A DNA stretch of 23,290 bases from Treponema sp. (GCA_031288005.1 JAITSE010000082.1:1-23290); one strand, 5' to 3'; shown: positions 1-7,913, counted from the first letter of the stretch. Made by a program: numbers and translations. Notes: generated by a model from the letters alone, not told the origin.

Positions 1-48
1 CAATAACTGAAGTTATTGAACAATTCTATCTAAAAATAGTCAGTCCAT
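1..48 (+). repeat. Partial intergenic hairpin repeat at the window edge
   Basis: The first 18 bases form a perfect hairpin with arms CAATAACT and AGTTATTG around a 2-base loop, followed by a smaller one (CTAT/ATAG) near 28-41. The first hairpin resembles the fourth hairpin of the repeat units at 5744-5885 and 16541-16735 in both core sequence (ATAACT..AAGTTAT) and the following bases (CAA then a T-rich stretch). I read it as the end of a third copy cut by the window edge. With one short block this is suggestive only. Confidence 0.35.
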
Positions 49-200
49 TCAAAACATTATACTATTATATAACAGTATCGGCAAATATGCAAGCGTTTTT
101 CCTAAATATTTTTAAAAGCCGCAGGGCAGCAAAGGCTGTAGTGGACAAACAGAACCGGGGCTGCACTTGCCCAAGAACGGGTTATATGTTAAAAAAAAAT

Positions 201-815
201 ATGCGCATTGTATGCCTTGATCTGGAAGGGGTTTTGATTCCTGAGATTTGGATTGCCTTTGCCGGCGCCGTGGGGATTCCGGAATTTCGGCTGACAACCA
301 GAGACGAGCCTGACTATGACAAGCTTATGGCCTACCGCCTAGAACTGCTTCATGCCCATAAGCTCAGGCTGCCCGATATACAAAGGGTGATAGGCGGGCT
401 GGAACCCCTGGACGGGGCGCTTGATTTTACCAACGCGCTTAGGGAGCGGACCCAGCTTATTATTCTTTCCGACACCTTTGAGCAGTTCGCCAGGCCCCTA
501 ATGGCCAAACTTGGCCGCCCCACGCTTTTCTGCAACAGCCTCGTTACAGCGCCTGATGGGAGCGTTATAAGTTACCGCCTGCGCCAGAGGGACGGCAAAA
601 AACACGCTGTTTCGGCCTTCAAATCTATAAACATGGAAGTTTTCGCCGCGGGCGACTCCTTCAACGATCTCAAAATGATTCGGGAAGCCGACACCGGCTG
701 CCTTTTCCGCGCTCCGCCCGCCATAAGGGAAAGCGAAAAGGACATCCCCTGCGTGGACGCCTACGGTGAGCTTCTGTCCCGGATTGATGAGTTTCTAGGT
801 GCGACAAACTGCTAG
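201..815 (+). CDS. thrH: ThrH-like phosphoserine phosphatase / homoserine phosphotransferase (HAD family)
   Basis: A HAD-superfamily enzyme of about 204 aa. The ThrH family, characterised in Pseudomonas, dephosphorylates phosphoserine and can transfer the phosphate to homoserine, linking serine and threonine synthesis in the cytoplasm. Visible motifs: D7-L-E-G as motif I (the ThrH form with E instead of the second D), ILSDTF as motif II, a lysine around the RDGKKH segment, and AAGDSFND as motif IV. The family N-terminus begins right at the DLEG strand, so I chose ATG 201, giving the usual length of about 205 aa. ATG 186 would add five residues, and the frame stays open to ATG 87, which adds a basic, unconserved 38-residue extension. 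No strong Shine-Dalgarno decides between them. The AT-rich stretch at 50-80 is a plausible promoter region. It is monocistronic and convergent with the HD-GYP operon. Confidence 0.88.
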   Translation: MRIVCLDLEGVLIPEIWIAFAGAVGIPEFRLTTRDEPDYDKLMAYRLELLHAHKLRLPDIQRVIGGLEPLDGALDFTNALRERTQLIILSDTFEQFARPLMAKLGRPTLFCNSLVTAPDGSVISYRLRQRDGKKHAVSAFKSINMEVFAAGDSFNDLKMIREADTGCLFRAPPAIRESEKDIPCVDAYGELLSRIDEFLGATNC

Positions 816-1147
816 CAGCCTGCGTTCCAGCTATTTACGAACCTTAGGTTCGAAGACGTTTTGGCCCGCCCAGAAAGCGAGGCGGCACAAATGGACAGAG
901 CAACTTCCCATCTCTTTTCTCCATGTAGTAAATTACTTATTGAACTTGTCCGATGGAAAACTCCGCCTGAGTCCTATTTGTTTCTGAAATTAGTCATCCG
1001 TTCTAGCCCGGTCAGACGGCGCTTTTTTTCCGGGGCCGCTTAGAACAGGCGCGGCGCTTCCCCTCGCAATTCGGCAAATTCCGCTTCCTGAATTTGATTT
1101 GGGAACGCCAAAGTTTAATTTAAAAGAACTGAAGTAAAGTCTTGAAA
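816..1147. other. 332-bp convergent intergenic region
   Basis: This lies between the ends of thrH (+) and the HD-GYP gene (-). I see no convincing gene; the short open frames here have no family resemblance or start signal. It holds a small perfect hairpin at 838-852 (CGAACC, loop TTA, GGTTCG) just after thrH, a possible plus-strand terminator at 998-1029 and a long inverted repeat at 1113-1153, both listed separately. The stretch around 930-960 faintly resembles the left edges of the repeats at 5744 and 16541 (ATTGAACTT then a GGAAA-like block), too weak to call a copy. Confidence 0.5.
998..1029 (+). terminator. Possible rho-independent terminator downstream of thrH
   Basis: A short GC-rich stem (CCGT at 998-1001 with ACGG at 1016-1019, or an alternative GCC/GGC pairing inside it) is followed closely by seven T residues at 1023-1029. 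The T-run is good but the stem is short, and it sits about 180 bp beyond the thrH stop codon. Confidence 0.35.
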
Positions 1148-1153
1148 TTAAAC
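1113..1153 (-). terminator. Long inverted repeat at the 3' end of the HD-GYP operon
   Basis: A perfect 9-bp inverted repeat (GTTTAATTT / AAATTAAAC) brackets a 23-base interior that can extend the stem by AAGA/TCTT. It overlaps the last codons and stop of the HD-GYP gene. Its position fits an operon-end hairpin. There is no strong T-run after it on the minus strand, so it may be an RNA-stabilising or weak termination structure rather than a classic terminator. Confidence 0.45.
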
Positions 1154-2287
1154 AGCAAGCCCCGGCGTAAGATCGGAGGATCGCCGCTTGTTTCCTGCAA
1201 TGTCCCTGTTCTTTTCGTAAAGAATGTCAAACTCGCCGGCAATAGAATAAAACACGTCGAATAGAGCAGGATCAAACTGAGTCCCCCGGCATTTCAGCAT
1301 TTTTTCCACCGCGGCTTTGTGACCAAAGGATGGTTTGTAACTCCGCTCCATCCTTAAAGCGTCGTAAACATCGGCAATGGCAACGATCCTGGCGGAAAGA
1401 GGGATCATTTCCTGTTCGAGTTGAAAAGGATAGCCCGCGCCGTTCCACTTTTCGTGGTGGCATAGGGCTATCTCCCTGGCCATTGGGTTGGGATATGTGG
1501 ATAGAATAAAGGCGCCATTCTTGGTGTGTTCCTGCATTACCGTCCATTCCCAGTCAGACAGGGGTCCCTCTTTGTTCAGAATATCGTCGGGGGTGCCGAT
1601 TTTGCCCACGTCGTGCATGGATGCAAGAAAGCCGATGTTGTCTATGAAATCCGCGTCTATGCGCTTATAGCCAGGCTGGTTGTAGAGTTCTTCCGCCAGC
1701 CTCCTGGAATAGTGATTCACTCTAGTAATGTGTCTGCCGGTATCGTTGTCCTTTAATATTGAGGCCTCCAGAAGGCTTATAAAAACACCGCGGAGAAGAC
1801 GCCTGTTTTCCGCCGTTACGTCATCGAACATAACTATAAATCCGGCTGATTTCTTTACTCCCATATCCGCTGGGAAAATGTAAACTCTGGTTTCGATGCT
1901 TGCTGTTTCCCTGGATTTGATTCTGGCTATGCCTTTCCAGGAGCCGCCGTTTTTTCCGCTTAATATGGTTTCCCGTATTTCCCGCAGATCTTCAACAGCG
2001 AAGGCGCTGCCGAAGGTTTCGATAAACGCCGCCCCTTTCTGTTTGAAAAATCCGGGAAACAGATTCTCACAGGCTTTGTTGGCGGTACAGATAGCAAGCT
2101 CCCGGTCCAGACATAAAACCGGGAAAAGACTCTTTTCAAAGGGATTAAAACCCGGAAAAAGCTCCCGTGTACCGGGCTTCCCGCTGCCGGCGGGCGGAAA
2201 AAAATTTTCAAGATATTCCGCTTCCTGGAGCTCTTCCGCTTCGCCGGTTTCAAAAAAATTCAGCCTGTTGCTCATACCGCTCATCAT
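1148..2287 (-). CDS. PAS-HD-GYP c-di-GMP phosphodiesterase
   Basis: Predicted cytoplasmic enzyme of 379 aa that would hydrolyse c-di-GMP. An acidic N-terminus is followed by a PAS-like sensor domain at about 50-160 (VLCLDRELAICTAN to GFIVMFDDVTAEN) and an HD-GYP domain at about 165-350. Metal and signature residues are visible: H225-D226 in MHDVGKIGTPDD, H254, the HHEKWNGAGYP block at 277-287 with an intact GYP, and D306 in IADVYDAL. One difference from the usual HHExxDGxGYP is N282 where D is common. No membrane segment is seen. Its ATG lies in an ATGA overlap with the tsaB stop, so it is probably translationally coupled and is the last gene of the 87-aa ORF-tsaE-tsaB operon. The PAS ligand is unknown. 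The class call is firm; activity is inferred from motifs. Confidence 0.9.
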   Translation of the reverse strand: MMSGMSNRLNFFETGEAEELQEAEYLENFFPPAGSGKPGTRELFPGFNPFEKSLFPVLCLDRELAICTANKACENLFPGFFKQKGAAFIETFGSAFAVEDLREIRETILSGKNGGSWKGIARIKSRETASIETRVYIFPADMGVKKSAGFIVMFDDVTAENRRLLRGVFISLLEASILKDNDTGRHITRVNHYSRRLAEELYNQPGYKRIDADFIDNIGFLASMHDVGKIGTPDDILNKEGPLSDWEWTVMQEHTKNGAFILSTYPNPMAREIALCHHEKWNGAGYPFQLEQEMIPLSARIVAIADVYDALRMERSYKPSFGHKAAVEKMLKCRGTQFDPALFDVFYSIAGEFDILYEKNRDIAGNKRRSSDLTPGLAV

Positions 2288-2973
2288 TTTCCATCGCTGG
2301 TTGACAAGCGCGCCAATTCCGCGTCGCTTTTCCGTAAATAGAGAGGGCCAGAGGACGCATCGTCAACCTTGTTAAATATAAAATATTTCCTGGAAATTTC
2401 CAATAATTCTCGGATCCTTCCGTACTTCCCAAAGGGGTCAAGGAGGACCTTCTGTCCTCTCTCCGTCAGCCGAGAAAGCTCAGGAAACAACAGCACGGCG
2501 CCTGGCCCGGTAAGCAGCATATCGCCGGAAACTCCGGCCACAGCGGCTATGTCCGCGGCATCCGCATCCATATAGCCGCTTGTCCGTTCCCCATCCCGGT
2601 AGATGGCAGTAAAGTACCGGCTCTTTTTAGCGTCCATAACGGGAATTACCGGGCCTGGCCAAAACGAAAACCGGGCGGCCATACAATCAAGCGTTGGAAC
2701 CGATACTACAGGGATGCCCAGGGCCAGGGAAAGCCCTTTGGCCGCGGCGCAGCCTATTCTGAGGCCCGTAAAAGAGCCGGGACCTTTCATGCAGGCCACA
2801 AAGTCCGCATCCTTTTTATCCAGGCCGGAAATTTTCATAAGGGTGTCTATAAGAACCATAAGAGCCTCCGTGTGAGTGAGACCCGCATCATATTCGATAC
2901 AGCGCACATCCTCTCCCCAGGCAGCCGCCGCCTGAAGAACGGAAGCCGCCGTATCAATGGCAATAATATTCAT
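2284..2973 (-). CDS. tsaB: tRNA threonylcarbamoyladenosine biosynthesis protein TsaB
   Basis: A 229-aa ASKHA-fold protein, the non-catalytic partner of TsaD in making t6A at position 37 of ANN-decoding tRNAs. The N-terminal IIAIDTAASVLQAAA strand-turn and the family block GPGSFTGLRIGCAAAKGLSLAL, ending VPTLD, at about 64-96 are typical of TsaB, and the length fits. It starts at ATG 2973, overlapping the end of tsaE by 20 bases, and its TGA overlaps the start of the HD-GYP gene. tsaD is not in the window. Confidence 0.93.
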   Translation of the reverse strand: MNIIAIDTAASVLQAAAAWGEDVRCIEYDAGLTHTEALMVLIDTLMKISGLDKKDADFVACMKGPGSFTGLRIGCAAAKGLSLALGIPVVSVPTLDCMAARFSFWPGPVIPVMDAKKSRYFTAIYRDGERTSGYMDADAADIAAVAGVSGDMLLTGPGAVLLFPELSRLTERGQKVLLDPFGKYGRIRELLEISRKYFIFNKVDDASSGPLYLRKSDAELARLSTSDGK

Positions 2974-3430
2974 GTTCTATGTTTGGAACCCCTATGGCGA
3001 TTTTACGTCTGCCCCCGGGAAGAATTTCAAATTCCACGACAACGGCCCTGGGGGGAATTGATTCCAGAATGCGCTCGCTCCACTCGATCACCGAAATTCC
3101 AGCGCCTTCTATGATTTCTTCCCCTCCCAATGCGTTAAAATCATCATTCCCGCTAAGGCGGTATGCGTCAATATGGTAAAACGGAATTTCTCCAACATAT
3201 TCGGAAACGATGGTATAGGTGGGGCTGGTTACTTCTTCTTCTATGCCTAGGGAACGGGCTATGCCTTTTGTAAAACAGGTTTTTCCCGCTCCGATCTTCC
3301 CTCGCAGAGATACAACGCTTCCGGGCTTTAAAAATTTAGCAAGCCGCTCCCCTACCGCAAAGGTTTCTTCTGGAGAAGTGGAGATGACGATTGTTTCAAA
3401 ACGGAAGCCCTCCGGAATCATCCAATTCAT
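2954..3430 (-). CDS. tsaE: tRNA threonylcarbamoyladenosine biosynthesis ATPase TsaE
   Basis: A small P-loop ATPase of 158 aa that cycles the TsaB-TsaD complex during t6A synthesis. The sequence shows the family P-loop GKIGAGKT at about 44-51, then VTSPTYTIVSEY, and FYHIDAYRLSG as the Walker B-like strand. The C-terminus ends in a basic strand and an unconserved HEYYCH tail. ATG 3430 is the first start (the next, three codons on, is also possible); neither has a clear Shine-Dalgarno. The gene overlaps the upstream 87-aa ORF by 35 bases and downstream tsaB by 20, so expression probably depends on translational coupling. Confidence 0.93.
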   Translation of the reverse strand: MNWMIPEGFRFETIVISTSPEETFAVGERLAKFLKPGSVVSLRGKIGAGKTCFTKGIARSLGIEEEVTSPTYTIVSEYVGEIPFYHIDAYRLSGNDDFNALGGEEIIEGAGISVIEWSERILESIPPRAVVVEFEILPGGRRKIAIGVPNIEHEYYCH

Positions 3431-3659
3431 TCAGATATTGCTTTACTTCCTTCATCAGCGGGATAAGAGGGTAATCTACCGGTTCAGCCAAGGTGACCAA
3501 AATATCCCGGACCCCCGTTGGTTTTGTCTCTATGGTAAAATCGATAGCCCTTTCTACGGTCTCGTTCAATAATTCGAGTACCAGGATGCCGGAAAAAAGC
3601 CGGCGGTAATAAATTGGAACATCTTTTCGCTCGATGTTTTTAACTTGAAGAATCTTCAT
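3396..3659 (-). CDS. Conserved-looking 87-aa protein of unknown function
   Basis: A small acidic protein with no domain I recognise. It begins MKILQVKNIERKDVPIYYRR and has an alternating hydrophobic/charged middle (FSGILVLELLNETVERAIDF) suggesting a compact alpha/beta fold; there is no signal peptide or membrane segment. It is first in the operon with tsaE, tsaB and the HD-GYP gene, with its 3' end overlapping tsaE by 35 bases. A promoter candidate lies 39 bases upstream of the start. The leader contains ATGGATAG twice (plus-strand 3666-3673 and 3681-3688). That it is a real gene rests on position, promoter and coupling rather than family recognition. From memory, treponemes have a small hypothetical gene at this place between the PilZ-type gene and tsaE. 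Confidence 0.7.
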   Translation of the reverse strand: MKILQVKNIERKDVPIYYRRLFSGILVLELLNETVERAIDFTIETKPTGVRDILVTLAEPVDYPLIPLMKEVKQYLNELDDSGGLPF

Positions 3660-3697
3660 TCCAAACTATCCATATTTAACCTATCCATCTTCATAAG

Positions 3698-3726
3698 ACT
3701 ATAACGCTTCCATTTTTAAACGGCAA
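3698..3726 (-). promoter_or_regulatory. Sigma-70-type promoter for the 87-aa ORF/tsaE/tsaB/HD-GYP operon
   Basis: On the minus strand a TTGCCG box is followed after exactly 17 bases by TATAGT, predicting a start site about 30 bases before the 87-aa ORF. A second, poorer pair (TTGACC, 15 bases, TATAAG) lies just upstream at about 3732-3758. Boxes and spacing are seen directly; activity is inferred. Confidence 0.55.
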
Positions 3727-3753
3727 GCCTCTTATAAAGATACGTCTCACGGG

Positions 3754-4872
3754 TCAAGCCTCATAATAATTAAAAACCGCGAGGTTAATCGTATTCATCG
3801 TTTTTCGAGGAACCTTTAAAAATTTTATGTGCATCACCGTATTGAGTCCGCAGCGGTTAAAACGCAATACCTGACCCAATACGGCAGCTCCGTCGAAACC
3901 CGCGTAATCAAATTCAATTTTTACCAAGCTGTCTGCGGCAATATCCGCGTTGATTTTTATAGCGCAGCCTGTCAAAGAAATATTTTGAATCGTACCGGCA
4001 AGACGAATACGGTTTACCGTCATCTTAACGGTCTTATTCCGGCCATGCCCAATTTCTTTAATATTTACGGGACGCACAAAGCAGGAAATTTCTATCTGCC
4101 GCCGTCGAAACCGCCTTCGCCCCAAATCCATAGGCCGGCTGAACCGGGTAATTTCCAGTATCCATCTTGATTGGGCGGATGAGATTCCAGCAATTTCGCC
4201 TTCCATAAAAAAATCCTTGCCGGACCCGGAAAAAAATGAAATGGCGGCCTTAGCGCCGCTGACTGCTTTTACAGGGGAGCCAGGTGCATTGGCGGAACAT
4301 TCAACAGCGATATAATCATCCCTGGCATTAAGAATCTTGACCGAGTAAGTATTTCGCCCAACAGTCAATACAGCGGACATTCCGGCGGACGCCGGGGGAG
4401 AGATCCCGCCATAAAGGATATTCCAGCCGAATTCAATGGCGTTCCGTGTGGAAAATAGGCGGGCTATTTGTATTTCCGCCTCCTCATTGTTTTTAATATG
4501 CCGCTCAAAAGCCAAGTATGCCCGCTTGAAGTATTTATCCACTAATGCGGGATTAGACAGCGTTTTTTTCGGATCGCTTACTCCGCCGCTCGTAAAGACA
4601 AATTCCAGCATATTGGCTTGATCTCTGGTCAGGCCGTAAGAATAGGCCGCCCGGCGCAGAGCGAAACATCTGAATCTGCGTACCGGTACGGCGCTGTTTT
4701 TATTTGCCGGACTTGCGATGCCGGCGACGCGCAGAATAAGCCTTACGAATATAACGGTACCGAGCAATGAGCCGGTTACGATAAGAAAAAAAATGGCGCT
4801 TTCCGGATCATCTTTTTTAAAATAGGTTTGCATAGAATACAAGCCAGAAAACTGAGAGACAATAAACTTCAT
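3754..4872 (-). CDS. Membrane-anchored YcgR-like PilZ domain protein (c-di-GMP receptor)
   Basis: A 372-aa predicted c-di-GMP effector. A hydrophobic segment at about 27-48 (AIFFLIVTGSLLGTVIFVRLI) anchors it to the inner membrane. A charged helical region follows (about 75-150). A YcgR-N-like beta domain comes next (GMSAVLTVGRNTYSVKILNA, running to about 250), then a C-terminal PilZ domain. Both PilZ ligand motifs are present: an arginine cluster fitting RxxxR (RRRFRRR) at the domain junction, and NISLTG fitting (D/N)xSxxG. In other bacteria YcgR-type proteins slow or retune flagellar motors when c-di-GMP is high. The location just downstream of fliD fits a motility role here. The start is ATG 4872, immediately after the TAA of the upstream gene (TAAATG), implying coupled translation. 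Binding is inferred from motifs; the membrane anchor is an addition relative to soluble YcgR. Confidence 0.85.
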   Translation of the reverse strand: MKFIVSQFSGLYSMQTYFKKDDPESAIFFLIVTGSLLGTVIFVRLILRVAGIASPANKNSAVPVRRFRCFALRRAAYSYGLTRDQANMLEFVFTSGGVSDPKKTLSNPALVDKYFKRAYLAFERHIKNNEEAEIQIARLFSTRNAIEFGWNILYGGISPPASAGMSAVLTVGRNTYSVKILNARDDYIAVECSANAPGSPVKAVSGAKAAISFFSGSGKDFFMEGEIAGISSAQSRWILEITRFSRPMDLGRRRFRRRQIEISCFVRPVNIKEIGHGRNKTVKMTVNRIRLAGTIQNISLTGCAIKINADIAADSLVKIEFDYAGFDGAAVLGQVLRFNRCGLNTVMHIKFLKVPRKTMNTINLAVFNYYEA

Positions 4873-5718
4873 TTAGACCATGTGTGCAACAGACTGTTTC
4901 AACGCGGCGTAAAACGCTCGGAGCCTGGGAGCAATCTCATATTCCGCCAAATCTCCTACCAGCACAGCGTCTTTACCTGAATACGCGGTCAGGAGTTCTT
5001 CTATCGCGACGCCGAATTCTTCAAGAAAATTATGAATGGGAATTAAATCAACGGTATCTATGAGATATCCCCGGGACCGGAAAACAGAGAAAAGCCTGAA
5101 AAGCTTTTCCGCAGTAGTTGAAAAAAGAGATACCGTTTCGGCAGCTCGTCTGTCTTTTCCGGTCTGTATATCTATAGGCAATCCCTCAAGTTTTTCGATT
5201 AGAATAGAAACCAAATTTTCCAGCCTGATAAATTCTCCCGCCGGATCACCGATTTCCCGTATCCGTTCATCAATTAGGGAAATAAGCGCCCGCGGAGACA
5301 GTCCGCTGCCCGTCCCACCGGTTTTGAAAAGTTCGTCGAACATACCGCAAAGATCGGGCAGCTCTCCAGAAAGAAAAGTTCTGGCGACGCTTGTTTCCCA
5401 GTCTTCAGCAGGAAAAGATGCGGTATAAGCATCCGGGTGGATCAAAGCCTCAAGGCGGTGGCGGGCTTCAACCAGGGCTTCCTGCATAAGTTCCTGTTTT
5501 GTGCAAACTTTAACGCCTATAGACCCTATTCCCGCAACTTCCTGCTCAAAAGCGGCGGGGATGGCGTCTCCAGAAATAATTTTGCCATCAATATCAAGGC
5601 CGCTCACCCGGAATCCAGAATTCCCAAGCCAGCTTTCTATACCCGCAAGAACAGCGCCTACCGTATGTTCCAATTCCAGGGTAATATCCGCAACTTTTCC
5701 ATTAATCCGTATGACCAT
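4873..5718 (-). CDS. Unknown 281-aa protein, possible flagellar accessory factor
   Basis: I do not recognise a named family. The first 85 residues look like a small alpha/beta fold with strand-helix-strand periodicity (MVIRINGKVADITLELE, then TVGAVLAGIESWLG and DIDGKII), vaguely like a beta-grasp domain. The remainder is strongly helical with leucine-rich amphipathic stretches (ISLIDERIREIG, LVSILIEKLEGLPIDIQ, EKLFRLFSVFRSRG). There is no signal peptide or membrane segment, so it is probably cytoplasmic. The start ATG 5718 has a good ribosome site (AGGGTGA, about 4 bases upstream). The stop directly abuts the PilZ gene start, so the two are one unit, placed after fliD. A cytoplasmic chaperone or regulator of motility is a guess from context only. 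Confidence 0.72.
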   Translation of the reverse strand: MVIRINGKVADITLELEHTVGAVLAGIESWLGNSGFRVSGLDIDGKIISGDAIPAAFEQEVAGIGSIGVKVCTKQELMQEALVEARHRLEALIHPDAYTASFPAEDWETSVARTFLSGELPDLCGMFDELFKTGGTGSGLSPRALISLIDERIREIGDPAGEFIRLENLVSILIEKLEGLPIDIQTGKDRRAAETVSLFSTTAEKLFRLFSVFRSRGYLIDTVDLIPIHNFLEEFGVAIEELLTAYSGKDAVLVGDLAEYEIAPRLRAFYAALKQSVAHMV

Positions 5719-5743
5719 AAATCACCCTAAATCAATATTTAAC

Positions 5744-5885
5744 TTGTTCCACAACGGAACCCGCAGTTCCTCCGATTCTCTGAAAACCAAAAGTTCTCTT
5801 GTAGGTCTTGCAAAACGCTCAGCATTTTGCTGTTTTTAAAAAACTATTCAATAACTTAAATTATCAAACAGTTCATTCAGAATTG
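5744..5885. repeat. Multi-hairpin intergenic repeat, copy A
   Basis: A block of about 140 bp between fliD and the 281-aa gene that aligns along its length with 16541-16735. It holds four stem-loops in the same order as that copy: GTTCC/GGAAC at 5746-5760; GAAAACC aaa AGTTCTC at 5782-5798 (two mismatches, where copy B is perfect); GCAAAACGC tca GCATTTTGC at 5810-5830, followed by TGTTTTTAA; and an ATAA-rich hairpin at 5849-5866. Pairing is kept while sequence drifts between copies. On the minus strand it lies directly after the fliD stop, so it may serve as a 3' end. Confidence 0.65.
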
Positions 5886-7913
5886 TTACCTTTTTATATT
5901 GCTGTTAGCCTGCTCTCTAAATTGATCGAGAGACGAGGACATCTGTTCCATGCGGCTATAAGCCCCTTCCATTTGCGCGTATTGATTTTTTAGAGTTGAC
6001 TCTTTGGCGGCAAGCTGACGATCCATGGTTTCTATACGCCGGTTATCCTGAGCAACACGGGAATCAATAGATCCCGTCTTTAGGGCAATGACACCGCCGG
6101 TTTCCACATAGGGTTTGGCAAGCAAATCCATCATATAAGCCACGCCAGAGTCAATAATAAGGTCCCCATCGGTATCGTCACCGAAAAGCTGCCGGACAGC
6201 CAGCATCTTGGTTTCCAGAGCCGCATCCAAATTTTTCTCGTCTATCTCCAGGTAGCCCCGCAGACGCGAAGGATCATAACCCGTCGTTGCCCCGGCCTTA
6301 CGGACATCAGTACCTATTCCTATCTGAGGCAGCATTGTTAACTCCCGATCCAGAGAAGTTGGATAAGAACCGGCGGCCGACTGTTGCAAGCCCATCCTAA
6401 ATTGAAGTAAAGTGGATTCCCCTGAAAAGGCGCCCATTTTCTTACGCATTTCTTCCTGTTCCTCCGGCGAGAGATAAGAAAGTTCCTGAATAAGGCGCTC
6501 ATCATTTCGGATTAAAATATTCATTTCAGCCATAAGGCGATTGTAGTTTCCAACGAGGGATATTATTGACTCTTTGACGGATTCCCGGTCCGGGACTATC
6601 TTTAAGTTTACCGCTCTATCAGACGGCGACCTCACGGTGAGAGTAACTCCAGGTATAAGATCGTCTATGATATTTGAAGGCCTTGAAATTTCTATACCAT
6701 CCATGGAAATAACCGCATCCTGCGCGATGGATACTGCATTTTCCGGCCGTATACCGCCCTCTGCATCAGGATCAAAAACCATAATATTCCGTATTAAAAT
6801 ATCTTTATGGCTATTCTGGTTATTAAAATATATGGAGGCGATGGTTTTACCTCCCGTCAGTTCCGGCAAGGAAAAACTATATGCCTGAAATATCTCTGAA
6901 TCCTGCAAAGCAGGGACCTTAGATGAAGAACCATCGATGAACTTCAGAGTGATAAACTCCATATCGTCTACCCTGAAAGGCAGCGGAGAGGAATCCGCTT
7001 CCGGGACAACCGGGGCGGAAACGCCGTCCTTTTCAAGGCTCCCGGTTTCTACGAGGACATCTTCGTCATCGGAGGTCTCCGATTCAGGCATAGAAAGAGG
7101 CATATCTTGTTCGAGAAGAAGTTCTGTGGCCGCTTCAAAGGTAAAAATAAGATTTGATTCCGTTTGCAGGGCCGAAGCCAGGGAAATAGACGCTTGTCCG
7201 CCAGCGTATACCTTCACAGTTTCGCCCGATACTTCTGCAGACTGCCCATCTGTTGCAACGGTTTCCGCCGTAATGGCAATATTCCGGCTAGAATCCTGGA
7301 TACGTTCAATTATCCCAGCAGAAAGGGCTAGTTTTTCCGCCTCACCAGCAAAACCGAGCCGGTTTTCCGCGCCGGTTACCTTGGACTCAATGAGCAAAGA
7401 CTTGGATCCCTTTTGAACCGGGATAACGCTGGCCTGTAGCTTATCCCTACCCCGTCGGTTTAGGACATCGGCAAATTCTCCCAAGGTTCCGCCCCGGAAA
7501 TCAAAAAAGACTTCATCTTTTCCTACCGTAAAAATATAATTACCGGCATCTACCTTGTAGTCTTCTTTTAAAGGCCGAGAGAGAAATCTATCCGCCAGAG
7601 CCGTCTGTTTAACGATAAAATTACGTTCCTGCTCCGCCGCAGTCCTGGTCGCGATTCCAGCGATGATCAATTCATCCCCGGAGCTAACGAGCCGGTCATT
7701 GAAAGGATTTTGAAAAGAAAGAAAAGAACGAGCGCTTTCTCTCAGCGTAGATATCTTTCTGCCGAGTTCCTGCCAGTATGTTTTTTGACTTTGTAAATTT
7801 TGGATGTCTTTTTCGACTCTGTCCCTGGGAAGCCTTTCCACCCGCATTAGGCCTTCGACAAGGTTCTCGGTATTAAACCGGCTTTTTACTCCCGGTATAT
7901 AGACATCGGACAT
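5886..7913 (-). CDS. fliD: Flagellar filament capping protein FliD (HAP2)
   Basis: The cap protein at the filament tip that guides flagellin polymerisation, here in the periplasm of a spirochaete. At 675 aa it matches the long treponemal FliD type. The N-terminal helical D0 region starts MSDVYIPGVKSRFNTENLVEGLM and continues with coiled-coil repeats to about 60. The middle carries the beta-rich capping domains, including NIAITAETVATDGQSAEVSG, and an acidic linker at about 280-315 (SETSDDEDVLVE). The C-terminal FliD domain ends in the heptad-rich tail with DNRRIETMDRQLAAKE and MEQMSSSLDQFREQ. The start ATG 7913 is 30 bases after flaG, so the two are co-transcribed. The ribosome site is weak; a purine-rich CGGAG abuts the ATG. 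Repeat copy A follows the stop and may end the transcript. Confidence 0.95.
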   Translation of the reverse strand: MSDVYIPGVKSRFNTENLVEGLMRVERLPRDRVEKDIQNLQSQKTYWQELGRKISTLRESARSFLSFQNPFNDRLVSSGDELIIAGIATRTAAEQERNFIVKQTALADRFLSRPLKEDYKVDAGNYIFTVGKDEVFFDFRGGTLGEFADVLNRRGRDKLQASVIPVQKGSKSLLIESKVTGAENRLGFAGEAEKLALSAGIIERIQDSSRNIAITAETVATDGQSAEVSGETVKVYAGGQASISLASALQTESNLIFTFEAATELLLEQDMPLSMPESETSDDEDVLVETGSLEKDGVSAPVVPEADSSPLPFRVDDMEFITLKFIDGSSSKVPALQDSEIFQAYSFSLPELTGGKTIASIYFNNQNSHKDILIRNIMVFDPDAEGGIRPENAVSIAQDAVISMDGIEISRPSNIIDDLIPGVTLTVRSPSDRAVNLKIVPDRESVKESIISLVGNYNRLMAEMNILIRNDERLIQELSYLSPEEQEEMRKKMGAFSGESTLLQFRMGLQQSAAGSYPTSLDRELTMLPQIGIGTDVRKAGATTGYDPSRLRGYLEIDEKNLDAALETKMLAVRQLFGDDTDGDLIIDSGVAYMMDLLAKPYVETGGVIALKTGSIDSRVAQDNRRIETMDRQLAAKESTLKNQYAQMEGAYSRMEQMSSSLDQFREQANSNIKR

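Noticed and set aside
87..186. Riboswitch in the thrH leader
   Set aside because: There is one GGGC/GCCC hairpin, but no arrangement I recognise as a known riboswitch class.
87..200. Longer thrH start giving 242 aa
   Set aside because: The added 38 residues are basic and cysteine-containing, unlike the ThrH family, whose N-terminus begins at the DLEG strand; no ribosome site at 87.
799..1043. Two overlapping short plus-strand frames after thrH
   Set aside because: No start signal and no family resemblance; they overlap each other in different frames and include terminator-like sequence.
5744..5885. CRISPR array or phage attachment site
   Set aside because: The hairpins differ from one another and there is no regular repeat-spacer pattern, cas gene or integrase.
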